Positions 45,303-56,910 are shown, numbered from the stretch's first letter. The stretch is 64,000 nucleotides of DNA from an uncultured Collinsella sp. (GCA_900549715.1 URPK01000001.1:62001-126000), one strand, 5' to 3'. Notes: generated by a model not told the origin, from the letters alone. Translations and numbers: made by a program.

Positions 45303-46679
45303 GTGGAAACCAAACAATACCCCGATATGGAGTGTGACGTTGTCATTGCCGGTTGCGGCGTGGCAGGCCTGTATGCGGCTCTCAATCTGCCGACGAGCAC
45401 GCGCGTGATCATGCTCTCCAAGGGCGCTGTCGACGAGTGCGACTCGATGCTCGCGCAGGGCGGCATCTGCGTACTGCCCGAGGGTTCTGACTACGATGCC
45501 TTCTTTGAGGACACCATGCACGCCGGCCATTACGAGAACCGCCGCGAGAGTGTTGACATCATGATTCGCTCGAGCCGTTCGGTCATCAACGACCTGCTGG
45601 CCATGGGCGTGGACTTTGAGCGCAAGGCCGACGGCAGCCTCGACTTTACCCGCGAGGGCGCACACAGCCGCCCGCGCATCGCCTTCCATGCCGATATTAC
45701 GGGCAAGGAGATTACGACCAAGCTGCTCCAGGCTGTCCGCAAGCTGGACAACGTGCAGATTCTCGAACACGTTGCCATGACCGACATCCTGACCGCCGAG
45801 CGCGATGGCGCTGCGGTGTGCGCCGGCGTCGTCGCCGTTCCCGTGGACGAGGATAACTCGGTTCGTCCCGCCGACGAGCTGGCAAATGCCGCTGAGGGCG
45901 TACATGCTGGCAAGCCGTTTAAGATCCATGCCCGCCATACGCTGTGGGCAACGGGTGGTATCGGTGGCGTGTACGACCATTCGACCAACTACCCGCAGCT
46001 CACCGGTGACGCCTGCTACATCGCGCAGGAGCACGGCATCACGATGGAGCACCTGGACTACGTGCAGATCCACCCCACGGGCCTGTTCTCGCCGCAGCCG
46101 GGCCGCACCTTCCTGATTAGCGAAAGCTGCCGCGGCGAGGGCGCGATTTTGCTCAACGCCGCCGGCGAGCGTTTTACCGACGAGTTGCAGCCGCGCGACG
46201 TCGTCACCGCCGCCATCCGCGAGCAGATGAAGCAGGACGGCGCCGAGCACGAGTGGCTGAGCTTTGCCCCCGTCGAGCGCGACGTGGTGACCGGGCACTT
46301 TGCCAATATTCGTGCGCGCTGTCTGGAGGACGGCCGCGACATCTTGGACGAGCCCATTCCCGTCACACCCACGCAGCACTACTTTATGGGCGGCGTGTGG
46401 GTCGACAAGGACGGCCGCACCTCGATGCCCGAGCTCTACGCCGCCGGCGAGACGGCTTGCAATGGCGTGCACGGCAAGAACCGCCTTGCATCGAACAGCC
46501 TGCTCGAGGCGCTGGTCTGGGGTCGTCGCGCCGCGTGGTACATGCGTACCGGCGAGTCACTGGCCGTGGAGCAGGCCGGTGAGCCCGCGCTTGACGGGCG
46601 TCACCGCGCCCTGAGTGCCGATACCCTTGCAATCGATGATTTGGCCCGTGCCGCCGGCACGCAGGCCGTGGAGGAGTAG
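45303..46679 (+). CDS. nadB: L-aspartate oxidase NadB (short form)
   Basis: A 458-residue flavoprotein that oxidises aspartate to iminoaspartate. The start is GTG 45303 (encoding METKQYPDMECDVVIAGCG), preceded by GGGAGAGGATTCCT. The FAD-binding motif GCGVAGLYAAL, SMLAQGGICV, HADITGKEI and ASNSLLEALVWGRRAA are all present. It is about 80 residues shorter than E. coli NadB (about 540): the C-terminal helical domain is largely absent. The stop is followed by nadC after three bases, so the end is real. Confidence 0.92.
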   Translation: METKQYPDMECDVVIAGCGVAGLYAALNLPTSTRVIMLSKGAVDECDSMLAQGGICVLPEGSDYDAFFEDTMHAGHYENRRESVDIMIRSSRSVINDLLAMGVDFERKADGSLDFTREGAHSRPRIAFHADITGKEITTKLLQAVRKLDNVQILEHVAMTDILTAERDGAAVCAGVVAVPVDEDNSVRPADELANAAEGVHAGKPFKIHARHTLWATGGIGGVYDHSTNYPQLTGDACYIAQEHGITMEHLDYVQIHPTGLFSPQPGRTFLISESCRGEGAILLNAAGERFTDELQPRDVVTAAIREQMKQDGAEHEWLSFAPVERDVVTGHFANIRARCLEDGRDILDEPIPVTPTQHYFMGGVWVDKDGRTSMPELYAAGETACNGVHGKNRLASNSLLEALVWGRRAAWYMRTGESLAVEQAGEPALDGRHRALSADTLAIDDLARAAGTQAVEE

Positions 46680-46682
46680 ACC

Positions 46683-47543
46683 ATGAATCCCATTACCATG
46701 AAGCTCGTCGTCGATGATCTGATTCTGCAGGCTCTGCGCGAGGACATTACCTTTGAGGACGTGAGCACGGCGAGCGTGTGTCCCACGGCGCGTCCCGCCA
46801 CGGTGGAGCTTATCGCCAAGGCCGATGGCATCATCGCGGGCTTGGATGTGTTCGCTCGCACCTTTGAGCTGCTGGATCCGCAGAGCTCTGTGTTGTTAGA
46901 TGTCGCGGACGGCGACGAGGTGCACGCCGGCGACCACGTGGGCCAGGTGCGCGGCGATGCGCGCGTACTGCTTTCGGGCGAGCGCGTGGCGCTCAACTAC
47001 CTGCAGCGCATGAGCGGCATCGCTACTTACACGCATCGGATGGCGGCTGCGCTCGAGGGCACCAAGACCGTGCTTGTCGACACGCGCAAGACCACGCCGG
47101 GCATGCGTGTCTTCGAGAAGGCCGCAGTCGAGATCGGTGGTGGCAGCAACCACCGCTATAACCTGTCGACGGCTGTCATGCTCAAGGACAACCACATCGA
47201 CGCCGCCGGTGGCGTGGCGCGCGCGATTGAGATGGCGCGCGCCCATGCGTCGTTTACCGCGACGGTCGAGATTGAGTGCGAGAACCTGGACATGGTACGC
47301 GAGGCCGTGGAGGCCGGTGCCGACATCATCATGTTCGACAACATGACCCACGATGACATGGCTACTGCGATTGAGCTTATCGCCGGTCGTGCCAAGACCG
47401 AGTGCTCGGGCAACGTAGACGCCGACAACATTCGCGCCCTGGCCGACCTGGGTGTTGACTATATTAGTTCGGGCGCTCTGACGCACTCTGCGCCGATCCT
47501 CGACCTCTCGCTTAAGCACCTGCGTCTACTGGACGGTAAATAA
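46683..47543 (+). CDS. nadC: Nicotinate-nucleotide pyrophosphorylase (quinolinate PRTase) NadC
   Basis: A 286-residue enzyme making nicotinate mononucleotide from quinolinate and PRPP. Hallmarks are LNYLQRMSGIATYTHR, VDTRKTTPGMR, EKAAVEIGGGSNHRYNLS and MLKDNHID, with Lys and Arg residues binding the substrates. The length is canonical. It lies three bases after nadB and overlaps the niaR start by one base, so it is strongly coupled. Confidence 0.95.
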   Translation: MNPITMKLVVDDLILQALREDITFEDVSTASVCPTARPATVELIAKADGIIAGLDVFARTFELLDPQSSVLLDVADGDEVHAGDHVGQVRGDARVLLSGERVALNYLQRMSGIATYTHRMAAALEGTKTVLVDTRKTTPGMRVFEKAAVEIGGGSNHRYNLSTAVMLKDNHIDAAGGVARAIEMARAHASFTATVEIECENLDMVREAVEAGADIIMFDNMTHDDMATAIELIAGRAKTECSGNVDADNIRALADLGVDYISSGALTHSAPILDLSLKHLRLLDGK

Positions 47544-48088
47544 TGGACGCCCGCGAGCGTCGCCGTTCCATCATGGCCGTGCTCGAGGAAGCCAAAGATC
47601 CTGTCTCGGGCAGTGCGCTTGCCCGCGAGGTGGGCGTGAGCCGTCAGGTTGTGGTGCAGGACATCGCCCTGCTGCGCGCCGACGGGCACGATATTGTCGC
47701 CACCAATCGCGGCTATGTGCTACAGGAGGCAGCGAGCAGCCCGGCTGTGCCCACGCGTCTGGTCAAGGTACGCCACGGCGTGGAGCAGGCGGGCGATGAG
47801 CTCACGAGCATCGTCGACGCGGGCGGCGCCGTGCTCAACGTGATCGTCAACCACCGCGTGTACGGTAAGATCACAGCCGACCTGGACATCCGCAATCGTC
47901 GCGACGTCGAGCGCTACCTACACGATATCGAGAGTGGCAAGAGCTTTCCGCTATTAACGGTGACGAGTGGCTATCACTTCCATCGCATTGCGGCAGATGA
48001 CGAGCAAACCCTCGACGAGATCGAGGCCATACTCAAGGAGAAAGGCTATCTGGCAGACCTGATGCCCTACGAGGATGATTTGTCCTAG
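47543..48088 (+). CDS. niaR: NiaR-type transcriptional repressor of NAD synthesis
   Basis: A 181-residue regulator. The N-terminal HTH_11 domain reads VSGSALAREVGVSRQVVVQD. The C-terminal 3H domain (from about residue 80) holds the conserved His residues HGVEQAG, VNHRVYG and GYHFHRIA that bind metal. This pairing defines the YrxA/NiaR family, which senses nicotinate. Its ATG overlaps the nadC stop. It probably represses its own operon through the palindrome at 44136. Confidence 0.92.
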   Translation: MDARERRRSIMAVLEEAKDPVSGSALAREVGVSRQVVVQDIALLRADGHDIVATNRGYVLQEAASSPAVPTRLVKVRHGVEQAGDELTSIVDAGGAVLNVIVNHRVYGKITADLDIRNRRDVERYLHDIESGKSFPLLTVTSGYHFHRIAADDEQTLDEIEAILKEKGYLADLMPYEDDLS

Positions 48089-48106
48089 CCCGATACTGTC
48101 TTTATA

Positions 48107-48173
48107 AGTTGCGGTGAAATAGTTCCTAAAATCGGCACCTAAGCAATGAATCGGGAACTATTCCACCGCAACT
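48107..48173. repeat. 20-bp inverted repeat after niaR
   Basis: AGTTGCGGTGAAATAGTTCC (48107-48126) pairs with its near-complement (48154-48173), one G.U difference. The 27-base loop has no function I recognise. It lies just past the niaR stop and may protect or end the operon transcript. Confidence 0.75.
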
Positions 48174-48213
48174 GCCAAGGTAGCCCTGTCCCCAATTAGC
48201 TGCCTATACAAAC

Positions 48214-48252
48214 AAAAGGAGGCCTCCGCGGCGATGCGGAGGCCTCCTTTTT
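48214..48252. terminator. Strong bidirectional terminator
   Basis: AAAAGGAGGCCTCCGC (48214-48229) pairs perfectly with GCGGAGGCCTCCTTTT (48236-48251), with A-run and T-run on the two sides. It sits between the convergent nad operon and ferredoxin gene. Confidence 0.92.
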
Positions 48253-48291
48253 GTGCACGGTGTACTTTTGAGTGTGCAGGTGGGGGAGCTG

Positions 48292-48477
48292 TTACTCCTC
48301 GACGATCTCGGTGATCGCGCCGGCGGGGCAAGCGTCCTGGCAAGCGCCACAGGCGACGCAGGAATCCTCGTCAGCGACGGTAGCGACGTCCTGGAGCTCC
48401 AGAACGCCAGCGGGGCAGGAATCGACGCAAACGCCACAAGCGATGCACTCGTCGGCATCAATTACGGGATGAGCCAT
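48292..48477 (-). CDS. 2[4Fe-4S] ferredoxin
   Basis: A 61-residue ferredoxin. The start at 48477 (MAHPVIDADECIACGVCVDS) has GAGAGGAAACTACC ahead. Two cluster motifs, CIACGVCVDSCP and CVACGACQDACP, each bind a 4Fe-4S cluster, as in clostridial ferredoxins. It is a low-potential electron carrier for anaerobic metabolism. It stands alone, next to a strong terminator. Confidence 0.95.
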   Translation of the reverse strand: MAHPVIDADECIACGVCVDSCPAGVLELQDVATVADEDSCVACGACQDACPAGAITEIVEE

Positions 48478-48885
48478 GGTAGTTTCCTCTCTGTTGACCG
48501 ACGCTACAGGCGATGCGCGTCGGTTTGATTCGGGCAAAAACATACCACGGGAGCGACCGTTTGCAATACCCTCTGACCGGCATCTTCATACCGTTCGCCG
48601 AGTATGCCACGGCTTACTAAAAAACATGCAGGTGAGGCCGTTGAGCTGCGCAAATGTTAGCTACAGGTGACTTGAAATATAGGGCGATTGAGCGTGCTTG
48701 CGGAAAGCGCATCCCGTTATTTAGCCGAGAAACGGGTCGAACTTTCCCCAGGGAAGCCCGGGGCCGCCATGTGCGCTCCCAAGCCCAAACCTCAGCCATC
48801 TCTACATAGATCTCAATAGATCTGCCGAGAACTCAAACAGTGCATCTACCTGCGCATTTGAGAACCTAAACTCTCAGAGATAAGA
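48478..48885. other. Intergenic region between ferredoxin and dnaK
   Basis: No convincing gene is seen. It holds the control region of the ferredoxin gene, a CGGAAAGCGCATCCC repeat copy (48701-48715, with a partial mate near 48738-48756) and an AT-rich run leading into the dnaK control element. Confidence 0.55.
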
Positions 48886-48917
48886 AATCTTATATGAATT
48901 GACTTAGATTTTGTATA
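48886..48917 (+). promoter_or_regulatory. Shared heat-shock control element, dnaK copy
   Basis: AATCTTAT (48886-48893), nine bases, then CTTAGATT (48903-48910) and TTGTATA. The same order and spacing occur before clpB at 57012, preceded in both by CTCAGA. It is probably a promoter or HspR operator (HAIR-like). It does not match the streptomycete HAIR consensus CTTGAGT-N7-ACTCAAG, so the link is inference. Confidence 0.55.
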
Positions 48918-49020
48918 TTCCGGCCCATAAGGGGATACACTACATCCTGAAAGACAAGCCGAAGCGCCGCGCGACAGACCGTCGAGGCGGCGCGAACGCA
49001 AAAGAGAGAGGGAATTTCTA

Positions 49021-50913
<1,893 letters not shown>

Positions 50914-50915
50914 TC

Positions 50916-51758
50916 ATGTCCGCCCGTAAAGCTCGCACGGAGGCGGCCGCCGCTGGCGCCGCCCCCGTTGACTCTGAGGAGAAGGACGTGAAGATTCCCG
51001 TAGAGGCCGTCGACGATACCGAGGCCAACGAGGCCGAGGCCGCCGAGGCTGCCGAGAACCAGGTAGAGGATTCCAACAAGGAGGCGACGATGACCGAGGA
51101 CGAGATGGTGGAAGCCGCTATCCGCGCCGGTGAGGAAGCCGCCGACAACGACTTTAAGCTCAAGTTCGAGCAGGCCCAAAAGGAGCTTGCCGACGTGCGC
51201 AGCGAGCTCGATGCTGCGGCAGAGGCCCAGAAGGCCGCCGAGGACAAGGCAAAGGACGCCACCGAGCGTACCGCCCGTCTGCAGGCCGACTGGGAGAACT
51301 TCCGTCGCCGCACCGCTAGCGAGCGTATCGCCGAGCGCGAGCGCGCGACCGAGAAGCTCGTCACCGCGCTGTTGCCGGTGGTTGACGATATCGAGCGTGC
51401 AATCGACCATGCCCGTAGCCAGGAGCTTTCCGACGACTTTAAGCAGTTCGTCGACGGCGTTGACGCGGTGCATGCCAAGCTGCTCGATGTGTTTGCTCAC
51501 GAGGGCGTTGAGCCCATCGACCCCAAGGGCGAGGCGTTCGATCCGCTCGAGCACCAGGCTGTGGGCCGCGTCGAGGACGCATCGCAGTACGACGAGACTG
51601 TCAACGACGTGTACCAGAAGGGCTACCGCATGGCGGACCGCATCCTGCGTTCCGCGATGGTGACGGTGACCTACGGTGGCGAGAAGCGCCCCGCACCGGA
51701 GCCCGAAGCGGCGCCCGAGGATGCTGCGGCTGATACGGCTGAGAGCACCGAGGAGTAA
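50916..51758 (+). CDS. grpE: Nucleotide exchange factor GrpE
   Basis: A 280-residue co-chaperone that releases ADP from DnaK. The C-terminal 190 residues match GrpE: a long coiled coil (about 85-140), then RLQADWENFRRRTASER, LLPVVDDIERAIDHA and a final beta domain with NDVYQKGYRMADRILR. The first 80 residues are acidic and disordered, longer than in most GrpE proteins (about 200 total). A second ATG at codon 59 (MTEDEMVEAAIRAGEE) could give a shorter form. It is directly coupled to dnaK. Confidence 0.95.
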   Translation: MSARKARTEAAAAGAAPVDSEEKDVKIPVEAVDDTEANEAEAAEAAENQVEDSNKEATMTEDEMVEAAIRAGEEAADNDFKLKFEQAQKELADVRSELDAAAEAQKAAEDKAKDATERTARLQADWENFRRRTASERIAERERATEKLVTALLPVVDDIERAIDHARSQELSDDFKQFVDGVDAVHAKLLDVFAHEGVEPIDPKGEAFDPLEHQAVGRVEDASQYDETVNDVYQKGYRMADRILRSAMVTVTYGGEKRPAPEPEAAPEDAAADTAESTEE

Positions 51759-51764
51759 TTGAGA

Positions 51765-51796
51765 AGGGCCCCGGGGCAACACCCGGGGCCCTTTCT
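51765..51796 (+). terminator. Terminator between grpE and dnaJ
   Basis: AGGGCCCCGGG (51765-51775) pairs perfectly with CCCGGGGCCCT (51782-51792), then TTTCT. It splits the chaperone group into dnaK-grpE and dnaJ-hspR units, or lets dnaJ be made at lower levels by partial read-through. Confidence 0.8.
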
Positions 51797-51865
51797 GGCC
51801 TAGTGCCATATGAAAGCATGAGCCGCCGTCCGCTGGACGGCGGATGAAACAGGAGAGGAGCTACG

Positions 51866-52831
51866 ATGGCTGCAGGCAAAACCTTCTATGACATCCTGGG
51901 CGTATCCAAGAGCGCCTCCGACAAAGAGATCAAGAGCGCGTTTCGCAAGCTCGCGCAAAAATATCACCCCGATGCCGGCGGCGACGAGGCCAAGTTTAAG
52001 GAGATTAGCGAGGCCTACGAGACGCTTTCGGACGAGAAGAAGCGCAAAGAGTACGACCAGATGCTCATGTTCGGCGGCATGCCGGGCGCGGGCGGAGCGT
52101 ATGGCGGCGGCTACGGTGCCGGCGCGGGCGCCAGCGGCTGGGGCGATATCTTCGACAGCATCTTTAGCGGCAACGGCGCCTGGGGCAGCGATTGGGGCTC
52201 GGGCTTTGCCGGGGCCGCGGGCGCTGCCGGTGCGGGCGCGGGCCGCAACCGTGCGCGCAAGGGCGGCGACCTGTCGCTGACTGTCGACGTAACAGCCGAG
52301 GACGCGTTTCGCGGCGTGACGCATAAGGTCACCTACCGCATCCCCTCGACGGGCGAGCAGCAGACCATCACGGTCTCGGTGCCTGCGGGCGCGGTCGACG
52401 GCGGCAAGCTGCGCTACAAGCGCCGTGGCGAGTATGGCGTTGCGGGTGGCGAGCGCGGCGACCTGGTCGTGACCACGCATGTGGAGGAGCACCCGCTGTT
52501 TAAGCGCAAGGGTGCCGATGTGACCATGGAGGTACCGATCTCGGTTTACGAGGCGGCGCTCGGCTGCACGGTGGATGTGCCCACACCCGGCGGCGCGACG
52601 GTTCGTCTGAAGGTGCCGGCGGGCACCCAGACGGGCAAGAAGTTCCGCTTTAAGGAGATGGGCGCGCCCGATGTTAAGCACCGTGGCCGCACGGGCGCGC
52701 TGCTCGTCGAGATCAAGGTGCAGGTTCCCACGAACCTGTCCGACGATGAGCGCGATGCCATGACCAAGCTGCGCGAGGCCGACACGCGCGACTATCGCGA
52801 GAAGGTCAACCGTTACAAGGCGACGTACTAG
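51866..52831 (+). CDS. dnaJ: DnaJ-family co-chaperone (type II, CbpA-like)
   Basis: A 321-residue J-protein. The J domain (residues 1 to about 70) has the HPD motif in [12 protein letters not shown] Gly/Ala-rich linker follows to about residue 130. The two C-terminal beta domains bind substrate ([20 protein letters not shown], then [20 protein letters not shown]). There are no CxxCxGxG zinc repeats, so it is a type II J-protein like CbpA. The RBS is GGAGAGGAGCTACG. With DnaK and GrpE it forms the Hsp70 system. Confidence 0.93.
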   Translation: MAAGKTFYDILGVSKSASDKEIKSAFRKLAQKYHPDAGGDEAKFKEISEAYETLSDEKKRKEYDQMLMFGGMPGAGGAYGGGYGAGAGASGWGDIFDSIFSGNGAWGSDWGSGFAGAAGAAGAGAGRNRARKGGDLSLTVDVTAEDAFRGVTHKVTYRIPSTGEQQTITVSVPAGAVDGGKLRYKRRGEYGVAGGERGDLVVTTHVEEHPLFKRKGADVTMEVPISVYEAALGCTVDVPTPGGATVRLKVPAGTQTGKKFRFKEMGAPDVKHRGRTGALLVEIKVQVPTNLSDDERDAMTKLREADTRDYREKVNRYKATY

Positions 52832-52904
52832 GGCGGTTGCGTGGCCCACGGGCTGGCCGCAGGCTTATGATGGACGATAGCGAGACGGAAAGGGGTCAGG
52901 TAGC

Positions 52905-53321
52905 ATGGCCGAGGACAATAGGAACAAACCGCTGTACATGATCAGCGTGGCGGCCGAGCTGACCGGCATGCATCCGCAGACTCTGCGCGTCTACGAGTCC
53001 AAGGGCCTGGTGAACCCCCAGCGCTCGGGCGGCAACACGCGTCTGTATTCGCGTGCCGATATCGAGCGCCTGGAGCTCATCAACCAACTGACCGACGAGG
53101 GCATCAACCTTGCCGGCGTGGTGCGCATCCTCGATATGAAGGAGCGTGCCGAGGAGCGCGAGCGCGAGAACGAGAAGCTCCGCGCTCGCGTGCGCCAGCT
53201 CGAGGACGAGCTGCACGAGTACAAGATGCAGAAGAAGATCACCGCCCTGGCCCCGCGCGATGGCTCGGTTAACCCCGAGCAAGTCATGCGCAAGCTGCTA
53301 GGTACGGGTAGCGACCTATAG
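52905..53321 (+). CDS. hspR: HspR, MerR-type heat-shock repressor
   Basis: A 138-residue MerR-type regulator. The HTH reads YMISVAAELTGMHPQTLRVY, then ESKGLVNPQRSGGNTRLYS, the HspR signature. A basic-acidic coiled coil follows (ERAEERERENEKLRARVRQL). HspR represses dnaK and clpB in Actinobacteria together with DnaK as co-repressor. The start at 52905 (MAEDNRNKPLY) follows GGGGTCAGGTAGC. It is 73 bp from dnaJ and probably transcribed with it. Confidence 0.95.
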   Translation: MAEDNRNKPLYMISVAAELTGMHPQTLRVYESKGLVNPQRSGGNTRLYSRADIERLELINQLTDEGINLAGVVRILDMKERAEERERENEKLRARVRQLEDELHEYKMQKKITALAPRDGSVNPEQVMRKLLGTGSDL

Positions 53322-53341
53322 CTCCGCCGACGCTGCCGGGC

Positions 53342-53465
53342 ACTCATTGGGGACAGACTTAAATGAGTGCCCGCAGAATGAGAGTGGATAATCTCCCGTT
53401 TTTGGCCTGTTTGCAGGCTCAAAGTGGGAGATTATCCACTCTCGTCATTTCGGCGTCTAAGTCTG
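53342..53465. repeat. Composite palindromic repeat, copy 3
   Basis: One half-unit of the first palindrome (CACTCATTGGGGACAGACTTAAATGAGTG split across 53339-53370) is followed by the full second palindrome, GAGTGGATAATCTCCC paired with its complement. The interior reads as in copy 1 at 7816, in the same orientation. It fills the gap between hspR and the hydratase gene. Confidence 0.8.
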
Positions 53466-53607
53466 CCCCCGGCACCCAACTCGTTCTTTGCTTTACTGAG
53501 ATAAAGTGAACGTACAGATTCGTAACCCGCTGGCAACCGTTCTATGGCACGATATTGAACGAATGTATGCTATGCGCCCAAATCTTTTGGGCAGAGTGGG
53601 AGACAGT

Positions 53608-55908
53608 ATGGTCAAGCTGTACGAGGACGGCATCTACCTGCGCGGCGGCAGCGAGGTCGTGCCTGCGGCCGAGGCTGCCGAGCGCGGCATTACGCAGGCG
53701 CCCGAGGATGCCAAACGCGGAACCATCGCGTATTCGATCCTCCAGGCACACAATACGTCCGGCGACCCCGAGGCGCTCAAGATTCGCTTCGACGCCATGG
53801 CGAGCCACGACATCACCTTTGTCGGCATCATCCAGACGGCGCGTGCCTCGGGCATGGAGCAGTTCCCGCTGCCCTACGTGCTCACCAACTGCCATAACTC
53901 GCTGTGCGCCGTGGGCGGCACCATCAACGAGGACGACCACGTCTTTGGCCTCTCCGCGGCCAAGAAGTACGGCGGCATCTTCGTCCCGCCGCACATCGCC
54001 GTTATCCACTCCTTTATGCGTGAGAACTTTGCCGGTTGCGGCAAGATGATCCTGGGTTCCGACTCGCACACCCGCTACGGCGCCCTGGGCACCATGGCCG
54101 TGGGTGAGGGCGGCGGCGAGCTGGCCAAGCAGTTGCTGCGCGACACCTACGATGTCGCCTATCCCGGCGTCGTTGCCATCTACCTCACGGGTGCCCCGCG
54201 CCCCGGCGTCGGCCCGCACGACGTGGCGCTCGCCATCATCCGCGCCGTCTTTGCCAAGGGCTACGTTAAGAACAAGGTCATGGAGTTCGTGGGCCCCGGC
54301 ATCTCGAGCATGACGACCGACTACCGCAACGGCGTCGACGTCATGACCACCGAGACCACCTGCCTGTCGAGCATCTGGGCCACCGACGAGGACACGCACG
54401 CATTCCTGACCATGCACGGCCGCGGCGACGACTACCGCGAGCTCAAGCCCGCCGATGTCGCCTACTACGACGGCTGCGTCGAGGTCGACTTGTCGAGCAT
54501 CAAGCCCATGATCGCGCTGCCGTTCCATCCTTCCAACGGCTTTGAGATCGACGAGCTCAACGAGAACCTCGAGGACATCCTGCACGAGGTCGAGCTCGAG
54601 GCCGCCAAGATCGGCGAGGGCAAGACACACTTTAGCCTGCTCGACAAGATCGTCGACGGCAAACTGCGCGTGCAGCAGGGCGTTATCGCCGGCTGCTCGG
54701 GCGGCAACTACGACTCCGTGGTCCAGGCTGCCCGCGTGCTCAAGGGCGCCAACACCGGCTGCGGCGAGTTCTCGCTGTCGGTCTATCCCACGAGCCAGCC
54801 CGTGGCGCTCGAACTCACGCGCCGTGGCTACATTTACGACCTTATGGAGGCCGGCGCGATCGTGCGCACGGCGTTCTGCGGCCCGTGCTTTGGCGCCGGC
54901 GACACGCCTGCCAACAACGGCCTGTCCATCCGCCACACCACGCGCAATTTCCCCAACCGTGAGGGCTCCAAGCCGGGCAATGGCCAGTTGAGCGCCGTGG
55001 CTCTGATGGACGCTCGCTCCATTGCGGCGACGGCTGCCAACGGCGGCGTCCTGACGCCGGCGACCGACCTACCCGAGGAGACTTGGGACGAGGCCTGCGA
55101 GTACACCTTCGACGACGCTCCCTACAAGAAGCGCGTGTACTGGGGCTTTGACAAGGCTGAGCCCGCCGACGAGCTGGTCGAGGGCCCCAACATCAAGCCG
55201 TGGCCCGCGATGGAGCCGCTCGGCGACGATATCCTGCTCAAGGTTTGCTCCAAGATCATGGACCCGGTCACTACGACCGACGAGCTCATTCCCTCGGGCG
55301 AGACGAGCTCCTTCCGCTCCAACCCGCTGGGCCTGGCCGAGTTTACGCTGAGCCGCCGCGACCCGGCCTACGTGGGCCGTTCCAAGGAGGTTGACGCGGT
55401 AGAAAAGCGCCGCGTGGCCGGCGAGGCCACGGGCGACCTGGCGGCGCTCGATGCCGAGCTTGCCGGCGTGTTTGAGGCGCTGGCCGGCGCGGGCATCGCG
55501 GCCGATGCCAAGGCGACCGAGTATGGCTCCATGCTCTACGCCAAGAAGCCGGGCGACGGTTCTGCCCGCGAGCAGGCCGCGAGCTGCCAGCGCGTAATTG
55601 GCGGCCTGGCCAACATCGTCCACGAGTACGCCACCAAGCGCTATCGCTCCAACGTGATGAACTGGGGCATGGTGCCCTTCCAGATGGAGACGGAGCCCAA
55701 CTTTGAGGTGGGCGACTACGTCTTTGTGCCGGGTATCCGTGCCGCGCTCGATGGCGACCTCAAGAACATCGCCGCCTACGTGGTGCGCGCCGACGGCACG
55801 GTCGAGCAGATTGAGCTTTACATTGCCGATATGACGGCCGAGGAGCGTGCCATCGTCAAGGCCGGCTGCCTGATCAACTACAACAAGTTCAAGGCCGCTG
55901 CCGAGTAA
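53608..55908 (+). CDS. Aconitase-family hydratase
   Basis: A 766-residue hydratase of the aconitase superfamily. The start at 53608 ([20 protein letters not shown]) has GGGAGACAGT ahead; earlier ATGs in frame lack a ribosome site. The cluster-binding cysteines lie in [12 protein letters not shown] and [10 protein letters not shown]. Substrate-binding motifs such as [20 protein letters not shown] are clear. The C-terminal swivel domain is present. It resembles the YbhJ-like 'hydratase' group more than AcnA or AcnB, so its substrate is uncertain: citrate/isocitrate or a related acid. It lies alone between repeats. Confidence 0.85.
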   Translation: MVKLYEDGIYLRGGSEVVPAAEAAERGITQAPEDAKRGTIAYSILQAHNTSGDPEALKIRFDAMASHDITFVGIIQTARASGMEQFPLPYVLTNCHNSLCAVGGTINEDDHVFGLSAAKKYGGIFVPPHIAVIHSFMRENFAGCGKMILGSDSHTRYGALGTMAVGEGGGELAKQLLRDTYDVAYPGVVAIYLTGAPRPGVGPHDVALAIIRAVFAKGYVKNKVMEFVGPGISSMTTDYRNGVDVMTTETTCLSSIWATDEDTHAFLTMHGRGDDYRELKPADVAYYDGCVEVDLSSIKPMIALPFHPSNGFEIDELNENLEDILHEVELEAAKIGEGKTHFSLLDKIVDGKLRVQQGVIAGCSGGNYDSVVQAARVLKGANTGCGEFSLSVYPTSQPVALELTRRGYIYDLMEAGAIVRTAFCGPCFGAGDTPANNGLSIRHTTRNFPNREGSKPGNGQLSAVALMDARSIAATAANGGVLTPATDLPEETWDEACEYTFDDAPYKKRVYWGFDKAEPADELVEGPNIKPWPAMEPLGDDILLKVCSKIMDPVTTTDELIPSGETSSFRSNPLGLAEFTLSRRDPAYVGRSKEVDAVEKRRVAGEATGDLAALDAELAGVFEALAGAGIAADAKATEYGSMLYAKKPGDGSAREQAASCQRVIGGLANIVHEYATKRYRSNVMNWGMVPFQMETEPNFEVGDYVFVPGIRAALDGDLKNIAAYVVRADGTVEQIELYIADMTAEERAIVKAGCLINYNKFKAAAE

Positions 55909-55923
55909 CGCACTTAATTGTCC

Positions 55924-55995
55924 GCCCGGGGCCACCCTTTCCCGCCCGCTCACGCGCTTCGCGAGGGTCGCGTTCGGCAAAGGGTGGCCCCGGGC
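55924..55995. terminator. Large hairpin after the hydratase gene
   Basis: GCCCGGGGCCACCCTTT (55924-55940) pairs perfectly with its complement (55979-55995), 17 bp, with a further CGCGCTTCGCG-type hairpin inside. It starts 16 bases past the stop and probably ends the transcript or belongs to the intergenic repeats. There is no T-run. Confidence 0.7.
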
Positions 55996-56046
55996 TACGT
56001 TTCTGCGTTCTCGTTGGGTCTTGAGGGACGCTAATAAATAGACTTG

Positions 56047-56105
56047 CTTGATGCCGCCTCTTTTTATTGGGGCGGCTTCTTTTTGGACCACCACAAAGGT
56101 GCCTG
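56047..56105. repeat. Left direct repeat flanking the 215-aa gene
   Basis: 59 bases starting CTTGATGCCGCCTCTT and ending GGACCACCACAAAGGTGCCT-G. The same sequence, with few changes, recurs at 56911-56970 on the other side of the gene 56118-56765. Only the left half of the GGTGGTCC hairpin is present here. Confidence 0.8.
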
Positions 56106-56117
56106 TCCGGCGGGTTC

Positions 56118-56765
56118 TTATTTCGATGGGGTCCAGGTTATCTCATCGTCAAATAGCCAAGTGCGTGCTGAGCCGCTGTCGCGCGCTGTCTGCGGATCGG
56201 GCTCGCAGGTTTGTTCGTAGGCATCCTCGGTACACCGATCCATAAAATCGACGACTGCCGTCTGGTCGCCTTCCATGACGTAGATCACGTTGCCATCCGA
56301 GATATAGACTCCCGGCCCTTCGTTGTCCACGTAGCCGGGGTCGTATGAGACGTTGAACAGTCTGCTCCCGTTTGCCGCATCGAGTTCAAGGGTCGAATGA
56401 TACCCGCCATTCATTTGGCTATTCTTGGCTCGATATATTACGGCGCCGTACCACCGCTTAAACGTCTTGCCTTTGAGTAAACTGGTTGCCTTGCCGATAA
56501 GTTGCTCATCTTTGGTGTAGCGCCTGGCCCCAAGTTCGATACGGGGATAGTTGCTGACCCCAAGCGCTGCAGGCGTACCGTCAAAATCGACGGTGATCGA
56601 ATCGGGTTTGACGATATCGGTGAGGACCTCGATGGGATAGCTTACGGTCTCAATCGCTGCCTGCGTTGCAGAGGCGGGGAGAAATGCGAGATAGATTATT
56701 CCTACGCCGACTGCGGTAATCGCAAACGCTAAGACGAGCAGGCCGATATAGGTGGAGCGTTTCAC
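56118..56765 (-). CDS. Membrane-anchored protein of unknown function, 215 aa
   Basis: A protein with one N-terminal membrane helix (MKRSTYIGLLVLAFAITAVG, then IIYLAFLP) and an extracellular domain. The body reads as mixed alpha/beta (GGYHSTLELDAANGSRLFNV, GVYISDGNVIYVMEG). It has only two cysteines, in DRCTEDAYEQTC. The start codon has a weak RBS (GGTGCCCCACC... region GTGCCCC). The base composition is visibly more AT-rich than the neighbours, and it is flanked by direct repeats, so it may have been acquired. No family is recognised. Confidence 0.7.
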   Translation of the reverse strand: MKRSTYIGLLVLAFAITAVGVGIIYLAFLPASATQAAIETVSYPIEVLTDIVKPDSITVDFDGTPAALGVSNYPRIELGARRYTKDEQLIGKATSLLKGKTFKRWYGAVIYRAKNSQMNGGYHSTLELDAANGSRLFNVSYDPGYVDNEGPGVYISDGNVIYVMEGDQTAVVDFMDRCTEDAYEQTCEPDPQTARDSGSARTWLFDDEITWTPSK

Positions 56766-56910
56766 GGTGGGGCACCTCGCTTACAATATGCAATCATTAA
56801 GATAAATGATATCAGCTTGCGACAATATTCAAAAGCAAGCGACCGCCCGGAATGAGGGGGCTGAAAGGCCCTATTGGGCTTCGATTTGGGGTCGCGAAAC
56901 GTAGGCTGGG
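56766..56910. other. Upstream region of the 215-aa gene
   Basis: No gene is seen. The stretch is AT-rich near 56780-56830 and holds a small hairpin-like run near 56850-56890. It probably carries the promoter of the minus-strand gene. Confidence 0.4.
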
